A stretch of 64,000 nt of DNA, taken from assembly GCF_050947875.1 (NCBI RefSeq), contig NC_134572.1, positions 124,533,105-124,597,104 of the forward strand. Reading direction: 5' to 3'. The stretch is from Dermacentor variabilis. Taxonomy: Eukaryota > Arthropoda > Arachnida > Ixodida > Ixodidae. Within the stretch, counting starts at the first letter, position 1. Every line of letters starts with the position of its first letter. Position numbers and translations under genes: made by a program. Below the pieces are notes generated by a model. The model worked only from the letters and a program-made list of their open reading frames with translations. It had not been told where the DNA came from and ran no database searches. Shown in pieces: positions 50,237-64,000 of the stretch.

Positions 50237-52308
50237 TAACTTTACTAAGTCCAGCTAGTTGTTCCCTTTAAGAGTGGACTGTACTGCATATCAGCTTCGG
50301 TGCACTTGCCAGAAATCACTACAAAGCCGGCCACTCAATTTACATGTGCCAGCCAAAAATCGCTACTGTGCATAGCATAGCCTAAATTTTTTTTATTACG
50401 GGTGTCATTTTTTTTATAGATTCTCAAACCTGCACTTGATTGCCTGCTCTTGTGTTGCACTGAATAAGCATGAGCTCTGTACAGGTACACTCCGCTGCAC
50501 AGTTAGCAAATTTTTGTGAACGCTTTCTGCCATTGTTGTGCTATTTAATTCTTTCTTGAGTATGGCAAGGATACAAATTTTTCCATGTTCGAGCATCATT
50601 GTTATGTACTTGTTACATTGCTAAAAGAGAACCTGGCTGTTGAAAAGAGATGTATGTAGCAGAAGGAAGTGTCTTTCTTTTTTTCTTTACTGTCCACTTT
50701 GGTCATTTTTATGAACTAGGATATGTGTTTCACTGTCCGCTGCCTCCTTCACAAATATGATCATCACCAGTATGGGCTCACTGGCACATTATGCAAGCTT
50801 CGCCAACATTGTCTTCATTAAGTGGCTGGTATCATGAGAAGTACATAAGTAACTCGTTCCTTAAGAGTTCTTACGGGGCGAAATTTCGATGGAATGATAC
50901 TGTATCGCTAGCGCAGCTTAAGAAGGGGCCTGAAGAATGATGCCATGCAGCCAGAAAGGAATGAAAAGGGCAAAAGCAAAGCTGGAGTAGGAAGCCCTCC
51001 TGGAGATGACATCACATGAAAACTGTACCCTAAATTTTTTCAAGGAAGTGGTCAAACATAGTCATGTAAAGCTTTTCAGAGACAGTTTCTATGTTTCACA
51101 GCCACATATATGTTGCAGTGTCCAACAAAGAGTTAAGAGTTTACTAGCTAGAGTCAAGTCATGCTATGTTAACATTTAGCAAAAAAATAAATTCTACCGA
51201 GGCAACCAGTCAAAGCTCTTGAAGAGACTTCTTTCGGGGAGTGGCATTCATTTACCTGTAGGTGTGCACAAAGATTAGGCTAGTTGTCAATCCATTTGTG
51301 GTGTTCTAGTGCCAGAAAGCAGATGATAGACTGGGGACAGTGACACTATAGTAAATTCTTGGGTTCCTGTATGCACAAGCATACATGCCTGAGCACTCAT
51401 GTTTGTGTTCTTCACATGGACCCTTCATCTGCTTTCAGGCACTTGAAATAGCAGTTAGACCGTTTTCATGCAACCGACTTTGGGTACCTAAACGGTTGGT
51501 TTTGGGGCAGCTGCTCAGTGGTTCGGTATAGCAGTTCTGTGTTGCGATTATGATGTGTTGTGTGAATAAGGGAGCCATTTGTAACAACCCTTCCTACTAA
51601 GAAGCCGTTGACTCATTAGAAATTGCATTTTGTCACAAGATGGCATTCTATGGTGCATTTTTCTTTAATATGATGTTGGGATGCAGTTGGTGCCTGTATT
51701 GTCAAGAATAAATTGCAGCTGCACATTGTCTGCAGCAACAAGAGACCCAAAAAGTTATTGTCTTAGTTAAAGGAACAGTTCTGTTATCTGTCACTATTAA
51801 AGCTAAACAGCGCACGTGTGTTTCACTGTACCAGTGGCAGATGGCGCCACCATTTAGTAGCTAAGGAAAATCTGCACCTTTTATCTGGAACTGCTGCATG
51901 GAACTTGCAGTTTTAATTTATTCTCTATGAAGGAAAGCCAGTATTGCATCCAAGCATGGTATTAAGCAAGATACACTGCAGAATGTCACCACTGTTCAAG
52001 ATTTGAACATGCGTTCAGCAGAAAGAGCCATTTATGCATCGCTCTCTCTCTGAAGCTGCTTTCTGTGTAAAGGCTTCTTGTTAAAAGAAGCATACTAGTG
52101 TGTTTTCGCTTTAGATGTGCCTCCACTAGAACTATATTTTGTATATGCTTAAAGTTGCAGGTAACATTTTGTATGCTAGTCTTAAGTGTGTGGCAATTTA
52201 TTTTCACAATGTATTTTGCAGCTCAGTGCTGGTAAGTATGCTCAAAGCGGTGTTCTTTAGTAGTTGATACAAATATTAATAAATCTGTAGTGCCCGCTTA
52301 AACTCTTA

Positions 52309-53686
52309 GGGCCAGATTCTGAAACCATCGTTCCCTTGGGCCACTTAATTCCTAAGCTTATGTGAATTGAGCCCTTCATGCTTCCTTACTGCGGAAGGTG
52401 CATAAAGAAGTGTACTCTGAAAGCTCTCTGCACTTGTCCTCACAAAAGCAACCCTTCCTTTAGGTAACAAATGGATTTCACATATCTGGGTTCAAGGACA
52501 TTCATCATAAGTCTCACTTGAATGTCTTTATTCAGCAAAACAAAGTTTGCTCATCAAATATATTTTGACATTAAATAGTTAAACACCAGCCAACATTTGA
52601 TTTTATTGTAAAATGTCCCATTTTTAATGCTTGTTTATGAATTTCGTATTGATACGGGCATTTTTCTATTTTTAATTAGTGTAAAGTTTAGGGCAAGAGC
52701 AACTTCAAGAAAGACGGATATGGCCATTATGTGAATTTTTCATTATAAATTTCATGAACATTTGCTTGCCACGGATACCATTCTTGCTGCAACTGTAGAC
52801 CAAAGTGCCAATTCACAGCACTCCTACAGAACCAATCTACAAACCTTTAAATAAACAGTCAACATACTGAATATTCAGACAATTTTTATATTTTTCAACA
52901 AATTTTAGTATGTTTAGGCTTTAAGCTTATGTTTTTCAAACTAACGTTGGCAGCTTTGTAGTTGGTATGTATATAAACGAGTACACCTTTTTCTGACTGA
53001 CATTTATTGGTAACACACATAAGGGCGCCTTCTGGAGGGCAGCATGGCTGCACTCATCAAAGATGGTGCCAGCCGCTTTGAATGTACAAAGTCATCACCC
53101 TGCACTGTTTCGTCCCTTCATTCTCAACTGGTAGTTTCATTGGCTTCAGATTTCTGCAATGATGCTTCGACAGCAAGGTATTGGTGACAGTTAGGCGGTG
53201 TTCCTGACGTGGGTTCTCATTTTATTGCCGTAGGCTTAACGAGAAAGGCTGCACTAGGTGAACATGACGTCGAGATTTGCAATGCGTGCGGTGAGCAATG
53301 TGTGTGCTGCATTATGTTGGAGGCTGTAGACATCGTAGTTTGCTTGTACTACTTTGAACATTGTATAGAGGGCGTTACCGCATGCTGAAACTCGTGGCTG
53401 TCGCTTTCTTCTTGCCTGCTAGCTGGCCAGCATGGAAGTGATTGCACGTGAGCAGACGAGCATTATGTGCCCAAGTATTGATGAGAAGCTCTCATTCAAT
53501 GAAAGAAGCGAGGAAAGCAAGCGTGAAGGCAGCTAAGGGGTCTTGCAGTCTTACGGTAAGGGAGCACTAAGGAAGTCTCCACTAAGGGTGCCTTGGTACC
53601 TAAGGAAGCTTTCAGAATTGACGTAACTTGGCCTAACTGAGTGGAGGCTTTCTTACTAAGGTAAGGAAGGTTTCAGAATTTGGGCC
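52309..53686. mobile_element. PIF/Harbinger-like nonautonomous element (1.38 kb)
   Basis: The left end GGGCCAGATTCTGAAACC and inverted right end GGCCCAAATTCTGAAACC match at 16 of 18 positions. TTA flanks both ends (52306-52308 and 53687-53689). A 3-bp TTA duplication and GGGCC-type termini are typical of PIF/Harbinger. No transposase frame was recognised. A partial copy of the right-end motif (GCTTTCAGAATT) lies near 53608-53620. Confidence 0.6.
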
Positions 53687-54643
53687 TTAGGGTTTTATGT
53701 GGACTGAAAAGCTGCTGGCCTAATACCAAACAGGCACTGTGTTAATGTAACTCCAGCAGATAATCTTGATGAATCACTGCGTAACTGTTGTGTTGAAAGC
53801 AACACAAATGAATTGTATTGAAGATGTCTTTTCCAAAAATTATTTCAGGTACAAAGTGTGGTAAGGACTAAAATGTGCAGTGAATACTTGAAGACTGTGG
53901 CACTGAAATTGCTCCAAACTTGGGGGGAAAACAAAACAAAACAAAATAACATGCTAGCTTTATGTATCGGGACTTCTTTCTTTTCTGTCCTTGTTTGCTT
54001 CTTTTTTCACACGCTGTAATATTCCAGGCAGAAATATTACATTAGAACTTGCGTATGATGAACGCAGATATAGTGAATTATCAGATACAATAAGCCAAAT
54101 CTCACATTTTGTTTGCAATACATTATATCTGAGTATTATGCTTCATCAATGGAACTAAAATTGCAGGGCAATCGTTTTGTTTACCACGAACCAAAACTTT
54201 TTATGCAGCTCTGAACATGCAAGTGAGCACCAAGAAATCTCACTGTTTCTTTTTTTCAATTTTACTTCATAAATGCACTCTTCCTACATTTGAGCTGTCC
54301 AATGCAGAAAAACAAACTACTCGGTACTCACTTGTTACTTTCCTGTCAAGAATTCTATGTCACACTGATAATGCGCGTGCCATTCATGACCTAGAAGTAC
54401 TGAGCGCGCTGCATTAAAGAAAGGAAAGGCATGCAAGATGACAATTATTGTTCGAGGACAGGATAAGCCCTAAAGGCTGCAAACGTTTCTTTGAGTATAG
54501 TCCTAGTTACGTCATCTCCACTGCTTATCTTGCAGTGAAGAGACGAGTATCCCAGGGTTTCCCTATAACTAACCTGAAACAGGCTGCTCACCTAGTTAGT
54601 TGTCTTTGCTGGCATGCTTATTTTGGGTGCCGCTTTGTGACAG

Positions 54644-54797
54644 CGCTTGCAGCGCTGGCAACCACCAACAACTTGCGGCCCAACACTGCAGCTGCTGCCA
54701 TTGCCACTGCAAGCACCACCACCACTGAAATGACCATCCCCAACGACCTCATAGGGTGCATCATCGGCAAAGGGGGCTCCAAAATCAATGAAATCAG
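54644..54797 (+). CDS. PCBP: PCBP exon 9: linker and first half of KH3
   Basis: The translation from the inner acceptor is ALATTNNLRPNTAAAAIA, then TASTTTTEMTIPNDLIGCII and GKGGSKINEI plus AG. TIPNDLIGCIIG is the invariant start of PCBP KH3, with a GKGG loop. Two AG acceptors, after 54643 and after 54652, are 9 nt apart and both keep the frame. They add or drop three residues (ALA repeat). The first is preceded by GCTTTGTGACAG, the second by AGCGCTTGCAG. The donor is ATCAG|GTACGC, phase 2. Confidence 0.93.
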
Positions 54798-55290
54798 GTA
54801 CGCATCACTTCGGGTAGGGTTGTTAAATGGACAACAAAGTCAAAGATGAGCTGTATCGGTGAATTGCCCTTCTGCAATACCACAGAAGCCGCTTTTACCG
54901 TGAGAAGATGCTCGATCAGCTAGATAAGGTGCAGCAGGAATGAAAGACGAGACGAGACACCACCTTGGCATTGTGCCAGCCAGCAGTGATGTCACAGATT
55001 TTGATGCCATCTTCTTGAGCCTAGTTAATTCTTCAATCGGTAAAGATGGACTACATTGTATCCTAAAGGAGCCCTAGTCTGTACTTAGCAGGCTTAGAGA
55101 ACTTTTACTGTGCCACGACATACCAAGTACGAGAAAATGCTTTGAAATTCGCAACATCACATTTATGGACCAAGGCTGAAGTTTCGGTACGAATAGAAAA
55201 AAAAGAAAAGAACTTTAGATTTCAGTTACACTTTTTGTAAATAACCTCTTATCATGAAATTAATGAAAATAAAAGCTTTGGAAGGAGATC

Positions 55291-56253
55291 GTATTTACTC
55301 GCACAATGATCGCACTTGTTTTGTCAAAAAAATTTATGGAAATTCAGGGTGCGATCATTAAGCGAGTTAAATTTCCCACGAAAAGAAAAATTTTCTTTTT
55401 TCATCCCGCATTTGCTGCGGGATGACAAGTAGGCGGCTGCCACTGTCAGTGCGGGACACCAAAACAGTAATGGCGGCCGGCGGAGCAAGCCGAACGCGCC
55501 GAACGCGATTATTTTTCTGCTCGTGAGTACATTACGCGCATTGAAACATTTTCTTCCGTATCAGTAAGGAATAATATCGTTAATATCGGTGAGTTTGCAA
55601 CAATAACATAGCCATGTCCACTTTGAGGGGACAGGAAAAGAGATGGGGACGCTTAGCTGCCAATGACATAGAAACACATGGCGGGCATGCTGCGGAAACT
55701 GCGGCACTTGTCTTCACTGCTATCCTGGTATGGCACGTTTCCACTAAGGGTGAGCGAATATCTTAGCTGCGTTACAAGCGTCGGCGTATGAATAGGGTAT
55801 ACTTCTAACGTATCAGTGTAAACGTGGCCACTATCGTCGCCACTCGCGATTTGTTGCGTGCCCACGAGTGCAGACAAGAAAAATCGAAAGGTACCCTTTA
55901 CGTTGTTGTTGTTGACCAAAACCATTATGAAGCCTACAAATAATAAAGCCGAGGCAAGTTTGGTTTTAGCTTTTTTTTCATGGAAGTGTGGAAAGTGATG
56001 AAAGGAACGAAATGGGGCATCTGCTTAAGAATGTTGGATGCGTGCAGACCGCTTGGTATGTCTTCAAGAGTCACTCGCGTAGCATTTGACAGATGGTAAG
56101 GGCTATCATCATTAGCTAGACTTGGCACACAACATATCGCTGTGACAAGTTCAGGGTGCGATCATTACACGGGGAAGAAAACAAATCGAATTTTGACAAC
56201 AAAATTCAGGGGTGCGATCATTAGGCGAGTGCGATCATTATGCGAGTAAATAC
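55291..56253. mobile_element. Inverted-repeat element with 25-bp termini (963 bp)
   Basis: The left end GTATTTACTCGCACAATGAT plus CGCAC is inverted at 56229-56253 with one mismatch in 25. The inner motif GGGTGCGATCATTA recurs near both ends (55350 and 56155-56222), giving layered subterminal repeats. No transposase was recognised. The superfamily was not assigned. Confidence 0.65.
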
Positions 56254-57636
56254 AGTAGCTTATCAGTGTAAACTGATTTAGTGTTTCTCGTTAGCGTCCC
56301 ATCAGTGCATGCTGGCTACGAGTTGGATAGGTTGAACTCGTTCTTCCCTCACACCATCACATCCTAGAAGGAACTTAATCGTGACATCATCCAAGTATGA
56401 TGCATGTGATAAATAATTCGTCGTATTAATTGCATTAAAAGTTTACAGTGTACAGGGGTTGCTGAAGTTGAGCCTCGATATTACAAACACTCATATAATG
56501 AATTTATGAATACTATAATGAGTGAAATCTAAATATGTTTCTCAACAATTTAAGCATGTAATGAGTACATGCTTATAACAAATGCTGGAGATAACGAAGG
56601 TATTTTTATGTCGGATACAACTTGATTTTAATGAATGTCGAATGTATTGGCAATCGGCACGTTGTTCTTGCTGTACTTGAGATGTGCACATCTTGTGCCG
56701 GGAAATATTTCCTGTTCTCCTGTCGTAATGCCCTTTGGCCAATGTAGGTATACAGGGTAATGTGAGTGTAGGAATAGGCACCATAACAAAGCCTTGCTGC
56801 CACTGTTAACAGTGCAAGCAGTCCTCCCCTACTCGACTCCTGACTTCTACAACTTGCTTCTATAGGCAGTTGATGCGACTTCTCACGGTGATTACCAGTT
56901 AATGAAGTAACCTTTTGCATATCTTGAAAGCAGGTAGGAAAGGGGCCTTCATGGTTGATGTTGGACCAAGGTGTGACCTCGTTTTAGTTTCTTTGTTTCT
57001 TTGAACTACTTCAAAATGGTGTGTGCCTCTGGTTTAGTCAGTGTGAACTTATACTACCTGTTGTGCCGACACATTGTTTAATGGATGAATGTGTGCATTT
57101 GCTTTAGGTAGAATATCACATTTGGGTCCTATTTCTTGGAGTCGCCAGTTGGTGCCTCTTTGTCATTGCTTTTACTACATCAACACTGCTAACGATGTCA
57201 AACATCAAACCCAGCTTTGTGACAGTGGCAGCATTCAGCTGAAGCAGATAAGCTTGCATTGCAGTTATTTACCGCCACAGTTCATGCTTCACAGTATTTA
57301 GAAATGCTGAAAATGACAGAAACATGTGTGCAGAAATTACAGAAACATATATACTGGCAGACAGACACCTGACACAGCTACAGAAGCTTTTAAGCATGAA
57401 ATGCTTTTAGCTGCCCTTGTCGGTGACCATCAAGTGACATTGAGCTAAAAGCCAGAGCCGTTATCCGGGCAAGTTTCAAGAGCGAAACGACATCATTCGG
57501 GCAACCAGTGAAGACCACATTACATCGCTAGTTACTTCCAAAACAAGTACAAAAATGTTGCATCCGAGTTCTACCTAATGTTTGTTCACAATATCACTCA
57601 GGCTGTAACTTCTAGTGCGCTGAAGTTTTATTTGTC

Positions 57637-57719
57637 ATTTCCAATGGCAACGTTCAAAAGGCAGCTACAGGGCACCATATTTCCAATAGCAACGTTCAAA
57701 GGCAGATACAGGGCACCGT
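57637..57719. repeat. About 42-bp tandem duplication
   Basis: ATTTCCAATGGCAACGTTCA and the following sequence to GGCACCAT is repeated at 57679-57719 with a few differences. Confidence 0.9.
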
Positions 57720-59495
57720 ACACTTGACTGTCATCTCTTGGTGCTGAGTGCTCTTTTCAACGCGAGCAGTCCACAAGTTCTGCAGCACATCCGGTGTGCG
57801 GGCGGTGCTGGTAGCCTCTGGCAGTGTCCAAGCCAGTAGCGTGCGGTGTGCCGCAAATGGCCGTTTGACCGACACGATACTTGTAATAGTTCCTGTCTGT
57901 GACAGAAAACTATTTTGTTCACATGAACCAATGCACAGTATGGCGTGGTACGGGGTGATGTGGTGGGGTTTTAAGATTGTGGCTAGTATCATCTCCAACC
58001 AATCTGCTTTGTCGGTTGCCATTTCATGCTTACATTTACTCTCGATTACAGGAGAGCCAGCAATTGTCAGGATAGCTAGTTGTGGGGTCAGCTGGACCAA
58101 CTCGTAACAGCCAGCAGTGGAAAATATTCTGAACTTGGGAAATAGTTTAATTGCTGATGCCTTTTGGAGAACTTGCAAAATGTTGGGTGCATATTGTGGA
58201 TGCTCTGCGATTCTTTAAATGCTGAATTTTGTATTTCGTGGTGGTTTATTTATGACCCATAGTGTTGAGTCATGGATAATTGAAGCTTTTAATCTTGCCC
58301 ATGGCCAAACATATCTACGCTCAAATAGTCATAATGTTTTGGCTGCATTTCTATTCCAGTGAAGGCATAAAGGGGAATGACCTCATATGTACGAAAGGTT
58401 CTGCTAGATGTTTTCATGCTCGCTCAAAAGCTATGCTTGTCCAAGACATGTGTTGTGCTGTGTGTGTTGCTTGCAGTCAGACCAGTGTGTAACCGCACGT
58501 ACTTGTCTGCGTACGTGATAGTAGTGTACCACATATGTCTGTTTACATGTTTATTACCCTCAAACTCTTTGCTGACAAAAAAAGGTTCTTTTTATCTTGG
58601 TTTCAGTTAATACCCTTTTTGGTAAATATGATTCATTTCATTTGCTAAGTTTCAGTCCATTAAAACTTGTCTTCTTCACACATTCCATTTTGAATTACAT
58701 TGTTACGCACTGTATTTACACATTACATTAATTTGTAAATTGTGGCTTAACTGACCTCCCTTCTAATTTTTTCTTTTTTCCCTCAGTACATTTGCAGCGA
58801 TAATAGAGATGCTGACCTGATACACTGACTTTAACATAGAGGTTCATATGATATGACAATTAGGGAAAATTATATCGCTGTTTCTGTTGTCTCGAGCACT
58901 CAAATTTACATCTCGAGATTCCAGTAGATTCCAGTTTTCACCATTGCGTAAATCGGTATCCAGCAAACTTAGAAACACAAGTTTGTTAGTCTAATGGCAC
59001 CATGCACAGCAATGGATGCTAATGATGGCATCTAGCTCCTCTAGTGGCATTACACAGTGAAGACACTTTTTCACAAGTTTTTGAAGAACATGCAACTTTC
59101 TCTCTGGGATGTCGCAGGAATGCTGCAGGCTTTCTCGTAGTGATCTCTTGGTGCCCTTGCAGGCACGAGGCATGCATGTTTAGCTCAATAAAAGCACTTG
59201 TGTTTTTATCGTGAGTGCATAAAAGCTGTTAGACATCAGAAATGGCCAAATTGTTCTTCACAAGCCATGCATAGCTCATTACAGGTGCAGCTCGTAGTTG
59301 GCTAGCTGCTGAAGCAGTGGCTGTCTACTGCGCTCAACATATTTGAACCAGCCATTTCTCAGCTAGAAAATTTTTGCAAACTGGAGCACCTATCATTATT
59401 TCCTTCTAAAATCATATTTATATTTCATGTGCACAGATTGTTCATACAATCTTTAGGCAGACTGTGTTGTTGTCTCATAGACTTAACACAAAGTA

Positions 59496-60980
59496 CAGTG
59501 AGGCCTCGTTAATATATACCTGCTTAATAATTACTTCCGGTTGAAATATAGTCGCGATGATCCCCCCCCTCCCCACCCTCCCGTCACCATTGAACCTAAT
59601 GTATTGCCCGACGGCTTAAAAGGACTGACAACCAATTTTCATGGTACCTATTCTTCTTTCATGCAATGGAAAGCTTACCCATCGGAGTCTCTAATCATGA
59701 AGGGTTAATGTGGAAAATGCCATGGAAAATTTTTTATCAGAATTTTTCTATCTGCAGTGAGATGTAGTCATTCACTGAAAGCAGGCTGAAAACAGTGATA
59801 GGTGAATGCGATAGCGATTATAGATTGGCATTATTTGGAGGCAAACAACAAATGTGCCCATAACGATGAGAGGGTATTACTTTGTTTATCAAGTCGATGT
59901 TCTTACGATTCATGTTTTCTGAAGTGCTAAAATATTTTTGATAATACATACGTGTTTTCTTAGTTTCCTGGCCAACTGCCCTGGTGTTTAACCAGTCAAT
60001 ATGAAACCAATCGGATCGAAAATGAAGCAATGCTTTCACACATGATGCGCAGTTCAGCATGTTGCCGTAGCCATGCGTGCGCCTTTGATTTCCGAAGCAC
60101 AGAATAAAGCGCAAGTGTTTAATAGTATAGCAACTGCAGTTTTAAGCACTAATTATGTTGTACTCAGTAACAGCCGACTTACGTAGACTAATCTCATGGA
60201 CTACATCCGTACTGCCAAGATTTCACCACCAGGCCTCACCACTTACTAGTTTTTGAGACTTTCTTTGCCAGTTTAAAATTATAATTCCTACTTAAATCGC
60301 AAACAGCCTGCTGGATTCTATCACTATAAATCGTGGTCATTTCATTTCCATCAGTGTCTCGCAACACATCCTGGCCAGTTGTCAGACCCTTTAAGCCCTA
60401 GTCGTTTACCACATGCCAAATGGTTAGTGCGCAGTATTTACCTCATTTGTCAGTACGTACAAGCACGCAATTGTTGAAACGTCTTGCATGCAGACCATAG
60501 ATAGTGAAATTGCGACCTGCAGACCTTTCTCGCACTGCAGTTGCCCCCAATAGCGATGACAAAACATGGCAGCCATGATGTGTTTACTGCTCCCATAGCT
60601 TCTGGTGCTTCCACGTTGTCCACAACGACGATGTAGAAGTGGATGATGGCCCTTTCGTATCCGACGCGGCGCATGCGTTGACCACCACGAGGGCATTCGC
60701 AGAGAAGTGGGACTGGTTACTGGCTTGCGGCCTTGCCGAGTTTGAGGATTCTGTCGTCGCTGCAGGGTCACATGGCAGCAAATGAAAATCGCAGATATTT
60801 TGCTGCTTGCTCACAAACAAATCTTGTCTATGTGCATATTTGAGTGAGAATTAAGACAGTTCTTCTTTTTGGCAGGTATGTTTATAGCTGCTCATCTGCC
60901 ATTGTCAGTTAATTAGTACACTGCATAGTGCATACCTGATCCATGTTCCCCGCCAGTCACATCTTAACGAGGTTTTACTG
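59496..60980. mobile_element. TA-flanked Tigger/pogo-like inverted-repeat element (1.49 kb)
   Basis: The left end CAGTGAGGCCTCGTTAATAT and the inverted right end CAGTAAAACCTCGTTAAGAT are each flanked by TA. CAGT..AACCTCGTTAA ends are typical of Tigger/pogo elements. The minus-strand open frames at 60424-60820 do not resemble a transposase I know, so the copy is decayed or nonautonomous. Confidence 0.6.
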
Positions 60981-61523
60981 TATTTAGACTATCTGACAAA
61001 AGTCATTCACGAGTCTTAATTTCTTTTGATCGAACAAACTATGCAGACTATATATAGGCAACATTCAGTGACTACTGTGTTTCTTTTTCATTGTACAAAC
61101 TATGGAGACAAGCTATCAAAAAAAAGTAATTGACTGGTCTATTTCTTTTCATTTAGTGTTGTCATAGAATTGAAAGCAATTGTTTTGCAATATGCTTCAC
61201 ACTGTTTTGTAGGAAGGTTGCAGGCAGCAGAGACAACAAGAAACTGTATTGGTCAAAGTCCACAGGTTGTGTTTGGGCATCTTATATACACTACAAATTT
61301 TTTATAGCGTGTCCAAGAAGGTGTTACTTTGGGCCAAGAATAAAATCTGCGCTGTTTCTAAGCAGGGATTGCAAACTGTCAAAAGAATAACGAGCAGCAG
61401 TAAAAAGTGTTATGCTAAGGTGCTTGCTTGAGCTCTTGAACAAGGCAGTGATCTCCTTCACAACTCTCCAACTAGTATCTTTGTCTAGCTACAACTTTTG
61501 TGTTGTGGGAAATTCACTCCTGA

Positions 61524-64000
<2,477 letters not shown>

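Larger units (their letters stand above)
49134..54643 (+). other. PCBP intron 8
   Basis: 5.5 kb, AT-rich after the first 200 nt. It holds a decayed small inverted-repeat element near 50067-50236 and a PIF/Harbinger-like element at 52309-53686. An (AAAAC)n stretch lies near 53930-53946. The rest shows nothing recognisable. Confidence 0.85.

Noticed and set aside
60424..60820. Minus-strand frames inside the Tigger-like element as transposase
   Set aside because: No DDE/D motif, helix-turn-helix or other transposase similarity could be seen.

Overview
The window is eukaryotic genomic DNA, most likely from a hard tick (Ixodidae). Four tRNA-headed SINEs resemble my recollection of the tick Ruka-like family. 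There are also LINE remnants with arthropod-style C-terminal zinc knuckles, a Ty3/gypsy relic, several terminal-inverted-repeat elements and abundant (TC)n and poly-C tracts. No prokaryotic gene organisation, CRISPR array, rRNA or free-standing tRNA gene was seen. Assignment to a tick rests on memory of repeat families and was not checked against a database.

Only one host gene can be supported: a plus-strand poly(rC)-binding protein (PCBP / hnRNP E family, related to Drosophila mub). Ten coding exons can be read by conserved KH-domain sequence with GT..AG boundaries: 17538-17612, 39093-39116 (24 nt), 39939-39971 (33 nt), 41436-41552, 41670-41813, 45440-45568, 46779-46895, 49055-49133, 54644 or 54653-54797, and 61586-61705. 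They give about 327 residues with KH1 (exons 1-4), KH2 (exons 5-6), a linker (exons 7-9) and KH3 (exons 9-10). The C-terminal exon and 3' UTR were not found and probably lie beyond the window.

Layout: 1-17.2 kb is CpG-rich, microsatellite-rich DNA upstream of the gene with no recognisable coding exon, an RTE-type LINE fragment at about 14.75-15.18 kb and a SINE at 10.9 kb. 17.2-17.6 kb holds the likely promoter side and first coding exon. 17.6-39.1 kb is a 21.5-kb first intron with a palindromic MITE, a 5' LTR with gag/protease relic, LINE 3' ends, SINEs, a possible Penelope-like terminal segment, and two nested TTAA-bounded inverted-repeat elements at 37.16-38.93 kb. Base composition changes near 35.6 kb from CpG-rich to AT-rich. 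39-64 kb carries exons 2-10, with introns populated by TA-flanked, TTA-flanked and TTAA-flanked elements, a SINE inserted into a 122-bp tandem repeat, and a CpG-rich island around exon 8.

The most interesting points are about how this gene may be processed. KH1 is split over two microexons. Intron 4 is 117 nt, a multiple of three and stop-free, so retaining it would add 39 residues between KH1 and KH2. Exon 9 has a tandem acceptor. The introns of a C-tract-binding protein carry many long C-runs on the sense strand. I did not find a clearly new multi-gene system.
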